A DNA stretch of 64,000 nt. It comes from Christensenella sp034926635. GTDB taxonomy: Bacteria > Bacillota > Clostridia > Christensenellales > Christensenellaceae. A program made the translations under genes and the position numbers. The DNA lies in assembly GCA_034926635.1 (NCBI GenBank), contig JAYFQX010000011.1, forward strand, positions 34,664 through 98,663. Direction: 5' to 3'. Below the pieces are notes generated by a model. It worked only from the letters and a program-made list of their open reading frames with translations. It did no database searches and had not been told where the DNA came from. Numbering within the stretch: the first letter of the stretch is position 1; each line of letters starts with the position of its first letter. Below, in pieces: positions 53,053 through 60,773 of this stretch.

Positions 53053-53757
53053 ATGGTTTTAAAACGGCTTCTGGCTGTTGTGCTTGCGGCGATGCTTGCG
53101 TGTATGGCGTTATCGGCGTGTGCTGCGCAGGACAAGCAGGAGAAAACGGGATTATCGGGAATAAAAATTATTGTCGATCCCGGACACGGTGATATTGATA
53201 TTGGGACGACCGGTGTTTTGACCGGTCGCTATGAAAAAGAGGTCAATCTAGAGATTGGACTGAAGCTGCAGGCTGCGTTGGAAAAAGAAGGCGCAACCGT
53301 TGTGATGACACGTGAATCAGACGAGCCGATCGCGGCGGAAGAAGAAACGGATGTTTTAAAACGTAAGGAAGCGGATATGCAGCGGCGGGAAGAAATCATC
53401 ACGACCTCGCAGGCGGATATGTATATCGGCGTACATCAAAATAGTTTTGAGGATAAAACCATTGCGGGACCGCAAGTGTTTTATTATACGGATTCCGCAG
53501 CAGGTAAAGAGCTTGCGTCGTGTATCCAGGCGGTGATGAACGAGCAGCTTCAGCCTGCCGCCCCACGGACAATCAACTGCGGAAGATACCGGCTTTTGAA
53601 ACCGGGAAACCAGCCGAGCGTTACTGTGGAATGCGGCTTTTTCACCAATGCGGAGGAAGAAAAGAAGCTCCAGACTGAAGAATATCAGAAGAAGGTCGTA
53701 ACGGCGATTGTAGATGGGATCAAACGTTACGCAGCGGAGAATTTGAATGCTGAATAA
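53053..53757 (+). CDS. N-acetylmuramoyl-L-alanine amidase (CwlD-like), lipoprotein
   Basis: 234 residues. A signal peptide ends at the lipobox ALSAC, so it is probably lipid-anchored. The Amidase_3 zinc site is formed by VDPGHGDID (His), the acidic residue of the EKEVNL helix, GVHQNSF (His) and TVECGF (catalytic Glu). It cleaves the bond between muramic acid and the stem peptide. CwlD homologues make the spore-cortex muramic lactam, in keeping with SigH nearby, but a vegetative role is equally possible. ATG 53053 has AAAGGA seven bases upstream. Confidence 0.92.
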   Translation: MVLKRLLAVVLAAMLACMALSACAAQDKQEKTGLSGIKIIVDPGHGDIDIGTTGVLTGRYEKEVNLEIGLKLQAALEKEGATVVMTRESDEPIAAEEETDVLKRKEADMQRREEIITTSQADMYIGVHQNSFEDKTIAGPQVFYYTDSAAGKELASCIQAVMNEQLQPAAPRTINCGRYRLLKPGNQPSVTVECGFFTNAEEEKKLQTEEYQKKVVTAIVDGIKRYAAENLNAE

Positions 53758-54157
53758 TATCAAAGCAGAGTATATTATGGAGAACTCTAAGGCAGCGCAG
53801 GTCGCGCCGCTTACGCTCGCATATATCGGCGACAGCGTATTTGATCTTTATGTAAGGACAAAGTATGTGCTGAATTGTTCCAAAAAAGCGGGAAAACTCC
53901 ACGCAATGAGCATAAAGCTGGTAAACGCACGGGCACAGGCACAGTTTGCGCACCGATGGCTGGAAGAATTGACAGAAGAAGAAAAAGAGATTTTTATGCG
54001 CGGCAGGAACGCAAAAAGTCCTTCTGCGCCCAAGAATATGAGTGTTGCGGATTACAAATATGCAACGGCAATAGAGGCGGTAGTCGGCTATTTATATCTG
54101 ACAGGGCAGGCCGAACGGATTGATGAAATGCTGACGACACTCGATTTTGATTTATAG
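53747..54157 (+). CDS. mrnC: Mini-ribonuclease III
   Basis: 136 residues. A single RNase III catalytic domain without dsRNA-binding domain: LAYIGDSVFDLYVR holds the acidic catalytic residues, and YKYATAIEAVVGYLYL the second set. It matures 23S rRNA ends in Firmicutes. The ATG overlaps the end of the amidase gene by 11 bases, with GGAG eight bases upstream. The mrnC-thyX-rlmB-sigH order is conserved in many Firmicutes. The stop is TAG. Confidence 0.96.
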   Translation: MLNNIKAEYIMENSKAAQVAPLTLAYIGDSVFDLYVRTKYVLNCSKKAGKLHAMSIKLVNARAQAQFAHRWLEELTEEEKEIFMRGRNAKSPSAPKNMSVADYKYATAIEAVVGYLYLTGQAERIDEMLTTLDFDL

Positions 54158-54178
54158 ATGCAGGAGGGAAAAAACAGT

Positions 54179-54922
54179 ATGGCAAGGACAACGCTTAAAA
54201 CAGTATTGCTGAGCGCAACGCCTGATCCGGAACTGATTGTATCCATGGGGGCGAAGCTGTGTTATTCCAAGGCGGATATCGGCGCACTGCAAAAGACGGC
54301 GAAAAGCGAAGAATTTATCGACAGGCTGACACAAATGGGGCATTTGTCGCCCATTGAGCACGCATCCTTCACCTTTGGGGTAGAGGGCGTATCGCGTGCC
54401 TTGTTGGCGCAGATCACGAGGCACCGGATCGCCAGTTTTTCTGTGCAGTCGCAGCGTTATGTGAACCAAAGTGAGAAAAAAGAAAGCTTTTCGTATATCA
54501 TTCCTCCAAGTATCGAGGCACTGGGCAAAGATGCAGTGGCAAAATTTGAAGAGCAAATGGCAATCATGCAGGGATGGTACGACGAATGGGTTTGCGCACT
54601 TGGCGGCAAGGGCGAGAAATCCAATGAAGACGCGCGCTTTGTACTGCCGAATGCCTGTGAAACAAAAATGATCATTACGATGAACGCAAGGGAGTTGCTG
54701 CACTTTTTTAACTTGCGCTGCTGCAACAGGGCGCAATGGGAAATCAGGGAGCTTGCATGGCAAATGTTGGCGCTCACAGCAAAAAAAGCGCCGGGACTTT
54801 TTAAAAGTGCCGGGCCATCCTGCGTTTGCGGCGCGTGCGGGGAAGGTCGCATGACGTGCGGAAAAGCGGCTGAGGTTCGTGAAAAACATAAGAAGTTGAT
54901 GGAGGACGTAAACCATGGTTGA
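54179..54922 (+). CDS. thyX: FAD-dependent thymidylate synthase
   Basis: 247 residues. The ThyX signature RHRxxSxxxxSxR appears as RHRIASFSVQSQR (about residues 80-92). It makes dTMP from dUMP with methylenetetrahydrofolate and FAD, independent of ThyA. AGGAGG lies 11 bases before ATG 54179; an in-frame ATG at 54158 overlaps the mrnC stop and that site. The 3' end overlaps rlmB by eight bases. Confidence 0.96.
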   Translation: MARTTLKTVLLSATPDPELIVSMGAKLCYSKADIGALQKTAKSEEFIDRLTQMGHLSPIEHASFTFGVEGVSRALLAQITRHRIASFSVQSQRYVNQSEKKESFSYIIPPSIEALGKDAVAKFEEQMAIMQGWYDEWVCALGGKGEKSNEDARFVLPNACETKMIITMNARELLHFFNLRCCNRAQWEIRELAWQMLALTAKKAPGLFKSAGPSCVCGACGEGRMTCGKAAEVREKHKKLMEDVNHG

Positions 54923-55688
54923 GCAGGGCGGAGAATATATCATTGGGCGAAACAGCGTGAGGGAAGCCATTCGGAGCGACCAGCAAATTGATAAGGTTTT
55001 TGTACAGCAGGGGCTTGCCGACGGAAGCATTCGGGAGCTGCTGATGTTGGCGCGGCAGCGCAAACTGGTGATCGCCAGTGTGCCGCGTGCAAAGCTTGAC
55101 GAGTTGTGCGCGGGGCTCGGCATAGACGGAAGGGTCGGCAACCATCAGGGGATTATTGTCCAGGTCCCGGCGTTTAAGTACAGCGAGATGGACGATATTT
55201 TTGCATTGGCGGAGATGCGTGGAGAAAAACCGTTTATAATGATCCTGGATAGCATACAGGACCCGCATAACCTCGGCGCCATTATTCGTAGCGCGGAAGC
55301 GATCGGCGCGCATGGCATTATCCTTGGGAAACGCCGTGCGGCTTCGCTGACAACTGCTGCCTATAAAGTGTCGTGCGGTGCGGCACAATACATCCCGATT
55401 GTAAAAGTTACCAATATCAATCATGCAATCGAGGAACTGAAAGAAAAGAACGTATGGGTTGCCGCAGCCGATATGGATGGGCAGCCGCTTGCTGCATCGG
55501 ATCTTCGGGGTGCGTATGCCCTGGTGATCGGCGGGGAATCCGAAGGGATCGGGAAATTAACCAAAGAGTTATGCGATATTGTCGTTAAAATCGAGATGAA
55601 CGGGAAGACGAGTTCGCTTAATGCGGCCTGCGCGGCCAGCATTCTGATGTATGAAAAGCGGCGGCAGGATTTGATGGGTAAGGAGTAA
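54915..55688 (+). CDS. rlmB: 23S rRNA (guanosine-2'-O)-methyltransferase RlmB
   Basis: 257 residues. N-terminal L30e-like RNA-binding domain (IIGRNSVREAIRS, about 1-85), then the SPOUT knot methyltransferase with the SpoU motifs NLGAIIRSAEAIGAHGIIL, GGESEGIG and SSLNAACAASILMYE. It methylates G2251-equivalent in 23S rRNA. It overlaps thyX by eight bases and has GGAGG before its ATG. sigH follows after six bases; the yacP gene, often found between them, is absent. Confidence 0.95.
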   Translation: MVEQGGEYIIGRNSVREAIRSDQQIDKVFVQQGLADGSIRELLMLARQRKLVIASVPRAKLDELCAGLGIDGRVGNHQGIIVQVPAFKYSEMDDIFALAEMRGEKPFIMILDSIQDPHNLGAIIRSAEAIGAHGIILGKRRAASLTTAAYKVSCGAAQYIPIVKVTNINHAIEELKEKNVWVAAADMDGQPLAASDLRGAYALVIGGESEGIGKLTKELCDIVVKIEMNGKTSSLNAACAASILMYEKRRQDLMGKE

Positions 55689-55694
55689 AGAAGG

Positions 55695-56402
55695 TTGCTG
55701 GACAACGAAAAACTGCAAGACGAAGAGAATGAAATAGAATTGCCGGAGGAAAAGACGCAGATTATCTATGCGCCGGAGGAATTCAGCCGTTTTTTTAAGA
55801 TGAGCGATGAGGAGATTGTGACGCTTGCGGAAAACGATGATTTTGCGTTGGAATATTTGCTGCATAAATATAAAAATTTTGTGCGATCCAAGGCACGCTC
55901 CTATTTTTTGATCGGCGCAGATAAGGAAGATATCGTTCAGGAAGGTATGATCGGTTTATACAAAGCAGTACGCGATTATGATTTTGAAAAAAAGGCGTCT
56001 TTTCGGGCATTTGCAGAGCTGTGCATTACGAGGCAGATTATCACGGCAATCAAAACGGCGACGCGGCAAAAGCATAAGCCGCTGAATTCTTATGTATCGC
56101 TCAATAAACCCGTATATGACGAGGAATCCGAGCGTACGTTGGTGGATCTTTTATCCGCGACAAAAGTAACAAACCCGGAAGAGATCATCATAGATCAGGA
56201 AGATTACGAAAAGATTGAAGAAGAGATCACCAGGATGCTTTCTGATTTGGAAAAGCAGGTGCTTGGCTATTATCTGCAGGGGAAATCCTATCAGCAGATT
56301 GCAAAGCTGATGAATCGGCACGAGAAGTCAATTGATAACGCGCTGCAACGTGCAAAAGGTAAGATCGATAAGTTTTTGGCTGAAGGAAACGCCAAAACTT
56401 GA
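55695..56402 (+). CDS. sigH: Sporulation RNA polymerase sigma factor SigH
   Basis: 235 residues from TTG 55695, with AGGAG nine bases upstream. Region 2 is seen at NFVRSKARSYFLIGADKEDIVQEGMIGLYKAVRDYD, and region 4 at LSDLEKQVLGYYLQGKSYQQIAKLMNRHEKSIDNALQRAKGK, the pattern of SigH/Spo0H. It directs early sporulation and stationary-phase genes. The N-terminus is about 20 residues longer and more acidic than in Bacillus. The -35 of the greA promoter overlaps its stop codon. Confidence 0.95.
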   Translation: MLDNEKLQDEENEIELPEEKTQIIYAPEEFSRFFKMSDEEIVTLAENDDFALEYLLHKYKNFVRSKARSYFLIGADKEDIVQEGMIGLYKAVRDYDFEKKASFRAFAELCITRQIITAIKTATRQKHKPLNSYVSLNKPVYDEESERTLVDLLSATKVTNPEEIIIDQEDYEKIEEEITRMLSDLEKQVLGYYLQGKSYQQIAKLMNRHEKSIDNALQRAKGKIDKFLAEGNAKT

Positions 56403-56428
56403 CAAGAAACAAGGGTTTTTTATATAAT
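56399..56428 (+). promoter_or_regulatory. Promoter of greA-lysS
   Basis: TTGACA (56399-56404), 18-base spacer, TATAAT (56423-56428). The -35 overlaps the sigH stop codon. Confidence 0.82.
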
Positions 56429-56488
56429 GGTTGTCATATGAAAATGGATTTTTATGCGCATTTTTGCGTGTAACAGGAGGAGAGAGCA

Positions 56489-56965
56489 ATGGCGAACGAG
56501 GGTGTAGTACTGACTCATCAGGGCGTAAAAGAACTGGAAGAGAAGCTGGAATATTTAAAGACAGTAAGGCGTCTTGAAATTGCGGAAGAAATTAAGGTGG
56601 CGCGTGCATTTGGCGACCTTTCTGAGAACGCGGAATATGACGAGGCGAAAAACGAACAGGCAAAAATAGAAGGCGAAATCGTTATGATCGAGAAGATGTT
56701 GCGCAGTGCAACGGTTGTAGATCAGGACGATGTAGACGTACAGCGCGTGAACGTTGGTACAACGGTTAAGGTATATGATAAAGATTTTGATGAAGAAGTT
56801 GAGTATAAAATCGTGGGTTCGGCTGAGGCGGATGTGAATTCCGGGAAAATATCCAACGAATCGCCCGTAGGGCGTGCCCTGCTGGGGAAGAAGATAGGCA
56901 ATACCGTAAAGGTTGAGGCGCCCGGCGGGATCATTAAATTGAAAATATTGGATATTCACAGGTAA
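56489..56965 (+). CDS. greA: Transcription elongation factor GreA
   Basis: 158 residues. An N-terminal antiparallel coiled coil holds the acidic tip residues (ARAFGDLSENAEYDEAKNEQ), and a C-terminal FKBP-like domain ends with SPVGRALLGKKIGNTVKVEAPGG. It rescues backtracked RNA polymerase by stimulating transcript cleavage. AGGAGGAG lies ahead of the ATG. lysS follows after 16 bases, a common Firmicute pairing. Confidence 0.97.
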   Translation: MANEGVVLTHQGVKELEEKLEYLKTVRRLEIAEEIKVARAFGDLSENAEYDEAKNEQAKIEGEIVMIEKMLRSATVVDQDDVDVQRVNVGTTVKVYDKDFDEEVEYKIVGSAEADVNSGKISNESPVGRALLGKKIGNTVKVEAPGGIIKLKILDIHR

Positions 56966-56981
56966 GGAGCGAAAGAGAGCT

Positions 56982-58475
56982 ATGGCTGAACAGGAAAACC
57001 AAACACAGCAGGAGTTGTCCGAAGTTTTGAAGGTGCGTCGCGAAAAGCTGGAAAACCTGAAAAACGAAGGACGTGATCCGTATGAAATTACGACATTTGA
57101 TAAAACACACTCTTCTGCCGATATATTAGAACATTTTGAAGAGCTGGAAGGAAAAACAGTCGCTGTTGCGGGGCGGATCATCTCAAAGCGCGTGATGGGC
57201 AAGGCAAGTTTTTTCCATATTTTGGACGGGCGCGGCAAATTGCAGGCATATGCACGCCGGGATGTAATGGGCGACGAACCATATGCAGAATATAAAAAGT
57301 TTGATATCGGCGATATTGTCGGAATCATCGGAGAGGTGTTCCGTACCAACGCGGGTGAGATTTCCGTAAAGGCACACGAGGTGATTTTGCTTTCCAAGTC
57401 TTTATTGCCGCTTCCAGAAAAATGGCATGGGCTGAAAGATACAGATTTGCGTTACCGCCAGAGATATGTAGATCTCATTGTCAATCCCGAGGTAAAGAAC
57501 ACATTCTATGCCCGTTCGAAAATCATTAAGGGGATCCGTGATTTTCTTGATAGCCAGGATTATATTGAAGTAGAGACCCCGGTGCTGCAACCCAGCGCGG
57601 GCGGCGCGGCGGCGCGTCCGTTTGTCACGCATCATAATACCCTTGATATTGATATGTATTTGCGTATCGCGACGGAGCTTCACTTGAAGCGCTTGATTGT
57701 CGGCGGGTTTGAGCGCGTGTATGAAATCGGGCGTATTTTTCGTAATGAGGGAATGGATCCGAAGCATAACCCGGAATTTACAACAGTGGAATTATATCAA
57801 GCATATACGGATTTTCACGGGATGATGGATCTTTGTGAAAATCTGTTCCGGTATTGCTCCAAGCTTGTGAACGGTACGGATCAAATTACTTACCAGGGTG
57901 TGGAAATTGATTTGGGTTCCCCGTGGAAGAGGATCACGATGTCGGAGGCGGTAAAAGAATACGCTGGCGTTGATTTTGCAGCCTGCGAATCCGATGAACA
58001 GGCAAGGGAGCTTGCGAAAAAGGCGGGGATCGCTTTTGAAGGAACGCCAAGCCGCGGCGTATTGCTCAACGAGGCGTTTGAGCAGAAAGTGGAAGAAAAT
58101 TTAATTCAGCCAACCTTTATCTACGATTATCCGATCGAGGTTTCGCCGCTTGCGAAAAAGAAGCCGGGCAGTGACTGGCTGGTAGAGCGGTTTGAGCTGT
58201 TTATAACGGGACGGGAACTGGCAAACGCATTTTCTGAGCTTAACGACCCGGACGATCAGAAGGAACGCTTTATCGACCAGGCACGCAAACGTGCGGAAGG
58301 CGATGATGAAGCCAACATGATGGACGAGGATTTTGTAACCGCGCTGGAATACGCTATGCCGCCAACAGGAGGCATGGGGATCGGCGTTGACCGCATGGTG
58401 ATGCTTCTTACGGATAGCTTCTCCATTCGTGACGTATTATTATTCCCGACGATGAAACCGCGCGAAAGTAAATAA
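56982..58475 (+). CDS. lysS: Lysyl-tRNA synthetase, class II
   Basis: 497 residues. N-terminal OB fold anticodon-binding domain (about 60-165, VAVAGRIISKRVMGKASFFHI). The class II motif 2 is GRIFRNEGMDPKHNPEFTTVE and motif 3 is GGMGIGVDRMVMLLT. It charges tRNA-Lys. It is 16 bases from greA with GGAG upstream, and expressed from the promoter at 56399. Confidence 0.97.
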   Translation: MAEQENQTQQELSEVLKVRREKLENLKNEGRDPYEITTFDKTHSSADILEHFEELEGKTVAVAGRIISKRVMGKASFFHILDGRGKLQAYARRDVMGDEPYAEYKKFDIGDIVGIIGEVFRTNAGEISVKAHEVILLSKSLLPLPEKWHGLKDTDLRYRQRYVDLIVNPEVKNTFYARSKIIKGIRDFLDSQDYIEVETPVLQPSAGGAAARPFVTHHNTLDIDMYLRIATELHLKRLIVGGFERVYEIGRIFRNEGMDPKHNPEFTTVELYQAYTDFHGMMDLCENLFRYCSKLVNGTDQITYQGVEIDLGSPWKRITMSEAVKEYAGVDFAACESDEQARELAKKAGIAFEGTPSRGVLLNEAFEQKVEENLIQPTFIYDYPIEVSPLAKKKPGSDWLVERFELFITGRELANAFSELNDPDDQKERFIDQARKRAEGDDEANMMDEDFVTALEYAMPPTGGMGIGVDRMVMLLTDSFSIRDVLLFPTMKPRESK

Positions 58476-58602
58476 TCTGGCACAGGGTCTTGCATCAGGG
58501 ACGAGAATTTGATCAATAAGATTTTAAGCAAAAAGGGGGGCGTGCGGTGAGGACAGAGCAGTCCGAACCGTAAGGCGGCGCTTTGACGCTGCAACGCAAA
58601 TT

Positions 58603-59232
58603 ATGGCAAAAGAAGGCAAAATCAGGACCGCAAAAGGCATTTTATATGTTTTAAGCCGCGTGGCGATCGTCATTGTGGTAATCGTGGTCATTATTATGGC
58701 TTTTTATACGGCGATGCATACGATGAATGTTCGTATGGTGGCAAAAGATGCGCTGACAGAGCGTGCCCAGGTTGTGTTGATCCCTGCGGGGGACGGTTCG
58801 GAAGACGCAGTTCTTGAACGGCTGTTTACCCAGGACTTTTTGTCAACAGACCCCGCCTTGACAGGGGATGCTTATGCAAGTTTCCAGATCCGGAATTATT
58901 ATCAGCGGACGGATATTGCCACGACGATTATCTGGCCGTGGGAAGATCATGTGACGCTTAAAGTTACGGATTTAGTGACGGAGATCAGCGGCTTGCCGCT
59001 GGATTCAATTGCGGAAGATGGCACAATTATTTCTTCCGAAGGACAGATCCAAAAACCGCCTGCATGGGATAGCGGCGTTTATGAAGTGAAAATGGTCAAA
59101 ACAGGCGATAATGCATGGAAGGTCGACAGCATGAAGCTTGTGGAAGTTGTGGAAGCGCAGCCGACCGGCACAATTGCGCCGGAGGAATCGCCGGAAACGT
59201 CTGCATCGGCTGAACAAAGCGTAGCAGAATAA
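58603..59232 (+). CDS. Membrane-anchored protein of unknown function
   Basis: 209 residues. A short basic N-terminus, one membrane helix (about residues 14-38, LSRVAIVIVVIVVIIMAFYT), an extracytoplasmic domain of about 130 residues and a Pro/Ser/Glu/Ala-rich tail. I do not recognise the family. No strong ribosome site precedes ATG 58603. The 127 bases before it hold AAGGGGGG and a nine-codon frame from GTG 58547, without clear meaning. Confidence 0.65.
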   Translation: MAKEGKIRTAKGILYVLSRVAIVIVVIVVIIMAFYTAMHTMNVRMVAKDALTERAQVVLIPAGDGSEDAVLERLFTQDFLSTDPALTGDAYASFQIRNYYQRTDIATTIIWPWEDHVTLKVTDLVTEISGLPLDSIAEDGTIISSEGQIQKPPAWDSGVYEVKMVKTGDNAWKVDSMKLVEVVEAQPTGTIAPEESPETSASAEQSVAE

Positions 59233-59244
59233 CAAAAAAATTGA

Positions 59245-59271
59245 GGGCGCATCGGTTTGCGCCCATTTTTT
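59245..59271 (+). terminator. Terminator ahead of the dihydrouridine synthase gene
   Basis: GGGCGCA (59245-59251) and TGCGCCC (59258-59264) form a 7-bp stem, then ATTTTTT. It ends the preceding gene transcript. Confidence 0.82.
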
Positions 59272-59298
59272 ATGAGAACAGGATCGGAGGAAAAACAG

Positions 59299-60237
59299 GT
59301 GGAGCCTGTGGTATACCTTGCGCCAATGGCGGGCATTACTGATGCGGCTATGCGTGATGTTTGTATTTTATGTGGCGCGCAGATGACGTTTACAGAAATG
59401 GTAAGCGCCAAAGGAATCGCATATCAAAACGAACATACTGGTGACTTGCTGGCGCTGGGAGAACAAGAAAGGCAGGTTTGCGTGCAGTTGTTTGGCAGAG
59501 AGCCGGACATTATTGCGCAAACGGCAAAGACGGTACAAGACAGGTTGTGTGAGCGGCTCTATGGCATAGATATCAATATGGGTTGCCCTGCCCCAAAAAT
59601 CGTTAAGAACGGCGAAGGAAGTGCTTTAATGAGGCAGCCGCTTTTGGCTGCACGGATCATAGAAGAGCTAAAAAAAGCGGTACCGGTTCGCGTCAGCGTA
59701 AAATTCCGTTCGGGGTTTGATGAAAAAAATAAGAATGCCGTTGCCTTTGCCAAGATGGCAGAACAGTCGGGCGCTGATATGGTTACTGTGCATGGCAGAA
59801 CACGGGAACAGTATTACAGCGGCAAAGCCGACTGGGAGATCATCAAGCAGGTGAAGCAGGCGGTCGGCATCAGGGTGATCGGAAACGGGGATGTGTTTTC
59901 GCCGGCCGATGCGCTTGCGATGATGAAGGAAACCGGCTGCGATGGCGTTATGGTAGCGCGCGGTGCGCGCGGGAATCCTTTTTTGTTCCGGGGAATTAGG
60001 CAGCTTTTGGAAGAAGGTAAAGAAATGCCATCACCGGAAGAAGAAGAGAGAATTGAGATGTGTTTGCTGCAAGCCCGTCTTGCTGTCCGTTATAAAGGGG
60101 AGGAGATCGCGATGCGGCAAATGCGTACCCATGCGGCAGATTATATCAAAGGGATCCGCGGGGCGGCGCGTCTGAGAGAAAGAGTCGTGCGCGTGACGTC
60201 ATACCGGGAACTGGAAGAGATATTGCGCGGACGTTAA
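59299..60237 (+). CDS. dusB: tRNA-dihydrouridine synthase (DusB-like)
   Basis: 312 residues from GTG 59299, which has CGGAGG eight bases upstream; the in-frame ATG at 59272 falls at the end of a terminator and has no ribosome site. FMN barrel with LAPMAGITDAAMRDV, NMGCPAPKIVKNGEGSALM (catalytic Cys), VKFRSGFD and VHGRTREQYYSG. It reduces uridines in tRNA D-loops with NADPH. The dus-lysS-greA neighbourhood is typical. Confidence 0.94.
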   Translation: MEPVVYLAPMAGITDAAMRDVCILCGAQMTFTEMVSAKGIAYQNEHTGDLLALGEQERQVCVQLFGREPDIIAQTAKTVQDRLCERLYGIDINMGCPAPKIVKNGEGSALMRQPLLAARIIEELKKAVPVRVSVKFRSGFDEKNKNAVAFAKMAEQSGADMVTVHGRTREQYYSGKADWEIIKQVKQAVGIRVIGNGDVFSPADALAMMKETGCDGVMVARGARGNPFLFRGIRQLLEEGKEMPSPEEEERIEMCLLQARLAVRYKGEEIAMRQMRTHAADYIKGIRGAARLRERVVRVTSYRELEEILRGR

Positions 60238-60244
60238 AAAAAGG

Positions 60245-60273
60245 TTGCTTTTTCTACATTGTCATGGTATTAT
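60245..60273 (+). promoter_or_regulatory. Promoter of secG
   Basis: TTGCTT (60245-60250), 17-base spacer, TATTAT (60268-60273), 34 bases before the secG ATG. Confidence 0.7.
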
Positions 60274-60307
60274 AGTTTCGTTACGTTTAATTGATGGAGG
60301 GATTTAC

Positions 60308-60559
60308 ATGGAGATTCTGTCTCTGGTCATAAAAATTATATTGGTAGCGTTTTCCGTCTTTTTGATCGTAGTCGTATTGCTTCAGTCCGGCGCGAAGACC
60401 GGCGTGCCTGGTGCAGTCGGCGGCGGAGCGGAAGCGATGTGGGGAAAAAAGAAAGCGCGCGGTATGGATGCGTTGCTTATCAAGCTTACACGGTTTTCAG
60501 CAATCGGTTTTATGGTTTTAGCCGTTTTGTTGGTTGTAATCCAAAAGTATTGGATGTAA
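60308..60559 (+). CDS. secG: Preprotein translocase subunit SecG
   Basis: 83 residues. Two membrane helices (about residues 3-23 and 62-80) flank the conserved loop LLQSGAKTGVPGAVGGGAEAMWGKKKARGMD. It assists SecYE in protein export. ATG 60308 has GGAGGG seven bases upstream. A terminator follows the gene, so rnr downstream needs its own promoter or read-through. The secG-rnr-smpB-ssrA order is conserved in Firmicutes. Confidence 0.96.
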   Translation: MEILSLVIKIILVAFSVFLIVVVLLQSGAKTGVPGAVGGGAEAMWGKKKARGMDALLIKLTRFSAIGFMVLAVLLVVIQKYWM

Positions 60560-60575
60560 GCAATAAAAAGTGATG

Positions 60576-60605
60576 AAAAACACCCACAAGTTCGGGTGTT
60601 TTTTT
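60576..60605 (+). terminator. Terminator after secG
   Basis: AAAAACACCC (60576-60585) and GGGTGTTTTT (60594-60603) form a 10-bp stem with an 8-base loop and further T. Confidence 0.9.
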
Positions 60606-60773
60606 ATTGTAGAAGTATCCTTCAAGCTGTACTGGGAATGGATTATTTTTTTGGATTCAGGTGATGCAGTATGGGTAATAGTAAAAGGGAGTTATTTCAA
60701 TATGGGGGACAGGCTTTCGGTGGTCTGCTGTTTTGTGAGGCTGCCGTTTTGAGAAAATAGGTTAAAGGTGAAT

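Noticed and set aside
60570..60752. A 60-codon frame between secG and rnr
   Set aside because: It begins inside the secG terminator hairpin and has no recognisable product. A 16-codon frame from ATG 60702 with AAGGGAG upstream might be a leader peptide, but there is no attenuator structure to support it.
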